64,000 bases of DNA, from NCBI GenBank assembly GCA_947063855.1, contig CAMSTW010000002.1:1-64000 (forward strand), given 5' to 3'. This document shows positions 60,105 through 64,000 of this stretch, piece by piece (position 1 is the first letter of the stretch; each line of letters begins with the position of its first letter). The stretch comes from an uncultured Dorea sp. Its GTDB lineage: Bacteria; Bacillota; Clostridia; Lachnospirales; Lachnospiraceae. The position numbers and the translations under genes were made by a program. The notes below the pieces were generated by a model. It had not been told where the DNA came from and ran no database searches. It saw nothing but the letters and a program-made list of their open reading frames with translations.

Positions 60105-60249
60105 GTTACTGTTCACACGGCACCGTGCACTACGCTGCACGGTGTCCGGCCAAAGAAGTAGTGGCTGCCTGGCATCCGGCCCCTCACCGAAGGTGACTTT
60201 TAATGGCCGGATGCCGTTACTGGAGCACCCGTAGGGTGTGAACAGTAAC
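60105..60249. repeat. Structured intergenic element bounded by 14-bp inverted repeats
   Basis: GTTACTGTTCACAC (60105-60118) and GTGTGAACAGTAAC (60236-60249) are perfect inverted repeats. Inside are three hairpins: 60121-60129 with 60136-60144; 60171-60181 with 60205-60215, enclosing 60184-60188/60192-60196; and a small one near 60225-60240. No start codon or ORF of note. It could be an RNA or a small mobile element. The rest of the 59939-60343 gap holds only the terminator. Confidence 0.75.
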
Positions 60250-60343
60250 CATTCTTTATTGATATAGGGGCTTCATTCCATATATAGATTGTGTGTCAGA
60301 TTATGTTATGATAAGATATTGGAAAGGATAACAGGGGAGGGAT

Positions 60344-62029
60344 ATGATGCAGGGAAACAGGCTGGTATTTGAATTGATTCTGAATATTGCACTTCTTGTA
60401 CTGATTGCGAATCTGATCTCCAAGTTCAGGCTGATCCAGGATCTGATCCTGCAGGAGAGAAGAAGCGTCAGGAGTCAGGCGCTTCTGTCTGTGATCTTCG
60501 GCGGGATGGTGGTCTTATCGACCTGTACAGGGATTGACATCGGCTCTTACAGCCTGAATACCCGTGTGATCGGCGCCATGGCGGCGGGGCTGCTGGGCGG
60601 GCCGATCGTTGGCCTGTATGCATCTTTGATCGGCGCGGTCTATGTATATCTTTTTTCCGCGCCGCAGGCATTTGCCATGGCGTCAGCATTCTCTACGATG
60701 CTGTTCGGACTCCTGGGAGGCGGATTCTACCCTTATTTTCAGAGGGGCAAATGGAGATACCAGGATCTGTTTCTTCTGACCTGTTTTGCGGAAGTATGCG
60801 ATATGGTATGCCTGCTCCGGTTTACGGTGCCGGTACAGATGGCGTTAAATACGATCCTTCAGATCTCCGTGCCGATGATTCTTTTGAACGCAGGGGGGAT
60901 ACTGATCTTCATATCCAGCTTCAACCATGTGTTCATCCAGCAGGATATCGAGCGGAGCCGTCAGCTTCAGCAGGCGTCGGGACTGGCAAGAAAGTGTCTC
61001 CCATTGCTTTTGAAGGGGCTTGAGGATTACGGTAATATGGAGAAGCTTGGGGAGACCATACTGGAGGAGACCGACTGGGCCGGGGTCATCATAACGGACC
61101 GGAATGCGATTCTTGTGTGCTGTCAGAAGGAAAGGGACAGGAAGTTTTGGACGGGCGGAGAGATACCGGATATCGGGGTCTCGGCGATGCAAAAGGGCGG
61201 CATGGAGACGATGTCGAAGGTGCCGGTCAGCAGTCCCTGGTATGAGTGGATGAAGGACTATTCAGTGATTGCCGCGCCCTTCATGATACGGGATCAGGCG
61301 GCGGGATGTCTGATTGTGTGGCTCAAGAAGCAATGGGTGTTCAGAAAGAGTGAATTAGAGCTTCATCAGCATCTGGTGGACTTAAGCTCCTATCAGCTTG
61401 CACTGTCAGAGCTGGAACGGCAGAAGGAGATGAGACAGAAGGCTGAGTTCAAGGCGCTGCAGTTCCAGGTGAATCCTCATTTCCTGTTTAATGCGCTGAA
61501 TACGGTTTCCTGTGTGTGCAGGGAGAATCCGGAGAGGGCCAGGGAACTTTTGATTGTCCTTGCCAATTATTTCCGGTATAATCTTAATAACGAGGCGTAT
61601 ATGGTTCCCTTTGAAGAGGAGATGGAGCATGTGGAGGATTATCTGGAGCTTGAGAAGGCGCGGTTTGAGGAGAAGCTGATTATCACTTATGATGTTCCGG
61701 AGGGGATTGCGATGGAGATTCCTACGTTGATCCTGCAGCCGATTGTGGAGAATGCGGTGCGTTATGGGATCAACCGGGAGGGAAGACGGATTGTTGCGAT
61801 CCGTGCCCAAAAAGAGCCGGATGGATGCAGGGTATACATCCAGGATGAGGGCAGGGGGATCCCGGAAGAGGTTCTTAAGAATCTGCAGAATGGACAGGCT
61901 GTTGGCAACAGCGTTGGTCTTAGCAATGTACATAAGCGGATGAAGAGTATCTATGGGGAAGAGAACGGCCTTCGGATCACAAGTTCTCAGGAAGGTACGT
62001 GTGTGGAACTGCATTTTGCAGACAGATAG
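60344..62029 (+). CDS. LytS-family sensor histidine kinase
   Basis: A 561-residue kinase. The N-terminal 5TM-5TMR_LYT region (about 5-190) has GIDIGSYSLNTRVIGAMAAG and LLGGPIVGLYASLIGAVYVY. A GAF-like domain (about 205-345) follows, then the H box FQVNPHFLFNALNTVSCVCR and ATPase motifs LQPIVENAVRYGI and GIPEEVL...GVGLSN-type G box (VGLSNVHKRMKSIYG). Relatives such as LytS, BtsS and YpdA sense membrane state, pyruvate or similar. Its LytTR regulator is the next gene. GGGGAGG lies upstream of two adjacent ATGs. Confidence 0.93.
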   Translation: MMQGNRLVFELILNIALLVLIANLISKFRLIQDLILQERRSVRSQALLSVIFGGMVVLSTCTGIDIGSYSLNTRVIGAMAAGLLGGPIVGLYASLIGAVYVYLFSAPQAFAMASAFSTMLFGLLGGGFYPYFQRGKWRYQDLFLLTCFAEVCDMVCLLRFTVPVQMALNTILQISVPMILLNAGGILIFISSFNHVFIQQDIERSRQLQQASGLARKCLPLLLKGLEDYGNMEKLGETILEETDWAGVIITDRNAILVCCQKERDRKFWTGGEIPDIGVSAMQKGGMETMSKVPVSSPWYEWMKDYSVIAAPFMIRDQAAGCLIVWLKKQWVFRKSELELHQHLVDLSSYQLALSELERQKEMRQKAEFKALQFQVNPHFLFNALNTVSCVCRENPERARELLIVLANYFRYNLNNEAYMVPFEEEMEHVEDYLELEKARFEEKLIITYDVPEGIAMEIPTLILQPIVENAVRYGINREGRRIVAIRAQKEPDGCRVYIQDEGRGIPEEVLKNLQNGQAVGNSVGLSNVHKRMKSIYGEENGLRITSSQEGTCVELHFADR

Positions 62030-62099
62030 CAGCAGATAGTCTGGATGTGCAATTGTCAGATAGCAGAGTTATTGGAGGAGAAGATAAGGAGGAAGACAG

Positions 62100-62810
62100 A
62101 TGAGGATTGCGGTGGTAGATGACGAGAGACCGGCAAGAAGTGAACTTAAGCACCAGTTGTCAGATCTTCTGCCGGATGCCCTGATCGACGAGGGAGAGAG
62201 CGGGGCGCAGGCGCTTGAGATGGCAGGAGAGACGCATTACGATCTGTTTTTCCTCGATATCAATCTGGGAGATGTGAACGGGACAGTCCTTGTGAATGCT
62301 CTTAAGAATATGCAGCCGGATATGAAGATCATATTCGTGACGGCTTATTCGGAATATGCGGTGAAGGCTTTCGAACTGGAGGTGGAGGACTATATTCTGA
62401 AGCCTTTCGATAAGAAGCGTCTGTTGAAGATGTTGAAAAAATGCGGCGCGAAGAAGAGTACAGAGCCGGCAGAGAGTATGAAACGGATCGCGATCAATAC
62501 AGAGGGCAGGACGGTCTTTGAGGAAGTGAAGGATATCGTCTATATCGAGACCTATAACCGCGGATGCATGATCCATACGGTGGAGCATGACTACTTCGAG
62601 GGGAAGGCCATAGGAGAATTCGAGAAGAGGCTGGGGGATAAGGGGTTCTTCAGAAGCCAGAAGAGTTATCTGGTTAACTTGAATAAGGTGAAGGAGCTGT
62701 TTCTATGGAAGAACAACAGCTTTGCCATTAAGATGGAGGGGTATGACAAGGAGATCCTGCCGGTGGGAAGGGAGAAGATCAAGGTATTGCGGCAGTTGTT
62801 GGGGGGATGA
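62100..62810 (+). CDS. LytTR-family response regulator
   Basis: A 236-residue regulator: receiver domain (1-118) with IAVVDDERPARSELKHQL, phospho-acceptor Asp in LFFLDINLGDVNGT, TAYSEYAVKAFELEVEDYI and the KPFDKKRL Lys; then a LytTR domain (about 130-236) with DIVYIETYNRGCMIHT and FRSQKSYLVNLNKVKELF. It pairs with the LytS-type kinase 70 bp upstream. The target is unknown; in related systems it is often a nearby transporter, and the dicarboxylate-type gene upstream is one candidate. AGGAGG lies before the start. Confidence 0.93.
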   Translation: MRIAVVDDERPARSELKHQLSDLLPDALIDEGESGAQALEMAGETHYDLFFLDINLGDVNGTVLVNALKNMQPDMKIIFVTAYSEYAVKAFELEVEDYILKPFDKKRLLKMLKKCGAKKSTEPAESMKRIAINTEGRTVFEEVKDIVYIETYNRGCMIHTVEHDYFEGKAIGEFEKRLGDKGFFRSQKSYLVNLNKVKELFLWKNNSFAIKMEGYDKEILPVGREKIKVLRQLLGG

Positions 62811-62876
62811 TCTGGTTAATATCCTTATTTTTGGAACAGGATATATCAGATTTGGTATAAAAGAGCGGACAAACCG

Positions 62877-62906
62877 TTGACAACAACAGGTAAAAGAGCG
62901 TATCTT
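62877..62906 (+). promoter_or_regulatory. Promoter of cbiG
   Basis: TTGACA (62877-62882) and TATCTT (62901-62906) are 18 bp apart, giving a start only a few bases before ATG62915. No room remains for a leader, so the message may be nearly leaderless or read from upstream. Confidence 0.5.
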
Positions 62907-62914
62907 ATATATGT

Positions 62915-64000
62915 ATGAAAAGTGATAAGATAATTGTGATATTTAGTTTTACCAAAGAGGCGAATAAGCAGAACCGATATGTCAGCAGGAAGCTGTCAGC
63001 ATGGGGTTATGTGTGTGAAGGTTATACGACGCTAAGACTTGCGGGCAATGAGGGACTTAAGCCGCTTGATGCGGATATGAAGACCTGGGTCGGAGGGCAG
63101 TGGGGAAAGAAAGCGTTCCTGTTCATCGGCGCGGCGGGGATAGCGGTCAGATGTATCGCACCCTGGGTGAAGGATAAGTACACGGATTCAGCGGTACTGG
63201 TCATGGATGAGAGGGGAGACTATGTGATCCCTCTGCTTTCCGGGCATATGGGCGGCGCGGTTAAGATAGCCAGAGAGATTGAGAAGGCTGTGCATGCAAC
63301 GGCTGTGATCACGACTGCGACGGATGTAAGAGAGAGATTTGCCGTGGATGTGTTTGCGAAGCACAATGAACTTGAAATTACCGACCGGCAGCTTGTGACC
63401 AGGATATCGGCGGCAGTGCTTGAGGAGAAGCCGGTAGGGTTCTACAGCGAGCTCCCGGTGGATGGTCCGCTTCCGGAGGGACTCGTATGGTGTAACAGTA
63501 TGGGAGAGCTCTCAGATTATGCGTATGGGATTGCGGTTGTAGAGAAGCGCCGGATGGGCCGCCAAGTGTCGCAGGACACTGAGCGTGTGCAGGAGCCGGC
63601 AGGCAATATACTTATTCTGGAACCCTTCAGAACCTGTAAGGTGACGGCCGGAATCGGCTGCAGGCGAGGAACGTCAGGGGAGCAGATCGCGTCGGCGTTT
63701 GACAGATTACTTAAGGAGCATCATCTGGGCGTGGAGGATATTGGGAAGCTTGCAAGCATTGATCTTAAGAAGGATGAGCCCGGTATTCTGGCGTTTGCCA
63801 GGGAATCTCACATTCCCTTCTATACATACCCGGCCGCAAGGCTTAAGGAGGTCACGGGAGTGATAGAAGGGTCTGAATTTGTCTCGAAGGTCACGGGAGT
63901 GGATAATGTGTGTGAACGCGCCGCAAGATGCTGTTCTCCCAAGGGCAGTCTCATGCAGCCAAAGACCGTCGTTGAAGGGATCACATTTGCCCTGGTAGAG
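62915..64000 (+). CDS. cbiG: Cobalt-precorrin 5A hydrolase CbiG, 3' end cut by window edge
   Basis: 362 codons are open to the right edge. The N-terminal domain reads KIIVIFSFTKEANKQNRYVS; the central part has FIGAAGIAVRCIAPWVKDKY, DERGDYVIPLLSGHMGGAVK and ITTATDVRERFAVDVFA, hallmarks of CbiG. The C-terminal CbiG domain has TAGIGCRRGTSGEQIASAFD and HIPFYTYPAARLKEVTG. It opens the delta-lactone ring of cobalt-precorrin 5A in anaerobic cobalamin synthesis. It is placed just after an unrelated two-component system; a cbi cluster presumably continues to the right. The ribosome binding site is weak. Confidence 0.92.
   Translation, partial: MKSDKIIVIFSFTKEANKQNRYVSRKLSAWGYVCEGYTTLRLAGNEGLKPLDADMKTWVGGQWGKKAFLFIGAAGIAVRCIAPWVKDKYTDSAVLVMDERGDYVIPLLSGHMGGAVKIAREIEKAVHATAVITTATDVRERFAVDVFAKHNELEITDRQLVTRISAAVLEEKPVGFYSELPVDGPLPEGLVWCNSMGELSDYAYGIAVVEKRRMGRQVSQDTERVQEPAGNILILEPFRTCKVTAGIGCRRGTSGEQIASAFDRLLKEHHLGVEDIGKLASIDLKKDEPGILAFARESHIPFYTYPAARLKEVTGVIEGSEFVSKVTGVDNVCERAARCCSPKGSLMQPKTVVEGITFALVE

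Noticed and set aside
62811..62914. A cobalamin riboswitch before cbiG
   Set aside because: The gap is only about 100 bp and has no B12-box-like sequence or the needed stems; the predicted start of transcription is next to the ATG.

Overview
The window reads as chromosome from an endospore-forming, anaerobic Firmicute of the Lachnospiraceae (Clostridium cluster XIVa) type. The evidence is the cotJ operon, spoIIGA-sigE next to ftsZ, sigG, spoVT, a SCIFF peptide with its radical-SAM maturase beside a TIGR04086 membrane protein, hemZ, and abundant AGGAGG ribosome binding sites with TTG/GTG starts. No rRNA, tRNA or CRISPR array was seen. Genus and species cannot be fixed from what is visible.

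Positions 1 to about 9,380 are an accessory region that looks like the right-hand end of an integrated mobile element. It ends in a large serine recombinase (7692-9419), and the recombinase abuts a cotJC gene cut off after about 64 codons (9377-9568, minus strand). Cargo: an HxlR regulator, a RelE/AbrB toxin-antitoxin pair, a pyridoxamine-oxidase-like flavoprotein, thioredoxin, a ferredoxin plus NapH-like membrane protein, and a two-gene chromate-transporter-family operon. Between them lie remnants of at least seven genes: macrodomain hydrolase (two pieces), SirTM sirtuin, Crp/Fnr regulator lacking its N-terminus, TopB, DUF134, CGGC-domain protein and MazF. Two local promoter grammars stand out. 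Four promoters carry GNNACT-N12-ANTANC directly abutting the -35 box. Two promoters carry a TGTGAC-N3-GTCACA palindrome exactly 29 bp from the -10 box, a class II Crp/Fnr geometry.

From 9,570 to 24,560 lie the rest of the cotJ operon, a FtsW-family gene, degV, and a compact division and cell-wall cluster: mraZ-rsmH-ftsL-two class B PBPs-mraY-murD-ftsW/spoVE-divIB-ftsZ. A seven-unit decamer array overlaps the mraZ promoter. A hairpin buries the ribosome binding site of the second PBP, which has KTA in place of KTG. murE, murF, murG and murC are not in the cluster.

From 24,560 to 31,520 is the sporulation segment: spoIIGA and sigE behind a Spo0A-type promoter, and sigG convergent further on. 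Between sigE and sigG are a beta-CASP ribonuclease-like protein and an AT-rich insertion. The insertion holds a GH3 remnant, three tightly coupled unrecognised genes (Toprim-like, DUF4869-like, small P-loop ATPase) and a roughly 100-bp near-perfect palindrome. This cassette is my best candidate for an undescribed system.

From 31,700 to 64,000 is mostly housekeeping: HAD phosphatase, pth-mfd-prsA, yqeY, NfeD/SPFH membrane pair, a GHKL/LytTR two-component pair, spoVT, SCIFF and maturase, secDF, recJ, apt, rel, glyoxalase-like hydrolase, hemZ, MATE pump, B3/4 protein, divergent NSS and dicarboxylate-type transporters, a LytS/LytTR pair, and cbiG running off the right edge. Three non-coding structured repeats (38420-38486, 56923-56963, 60105-60249) sit in intergenic gaps.
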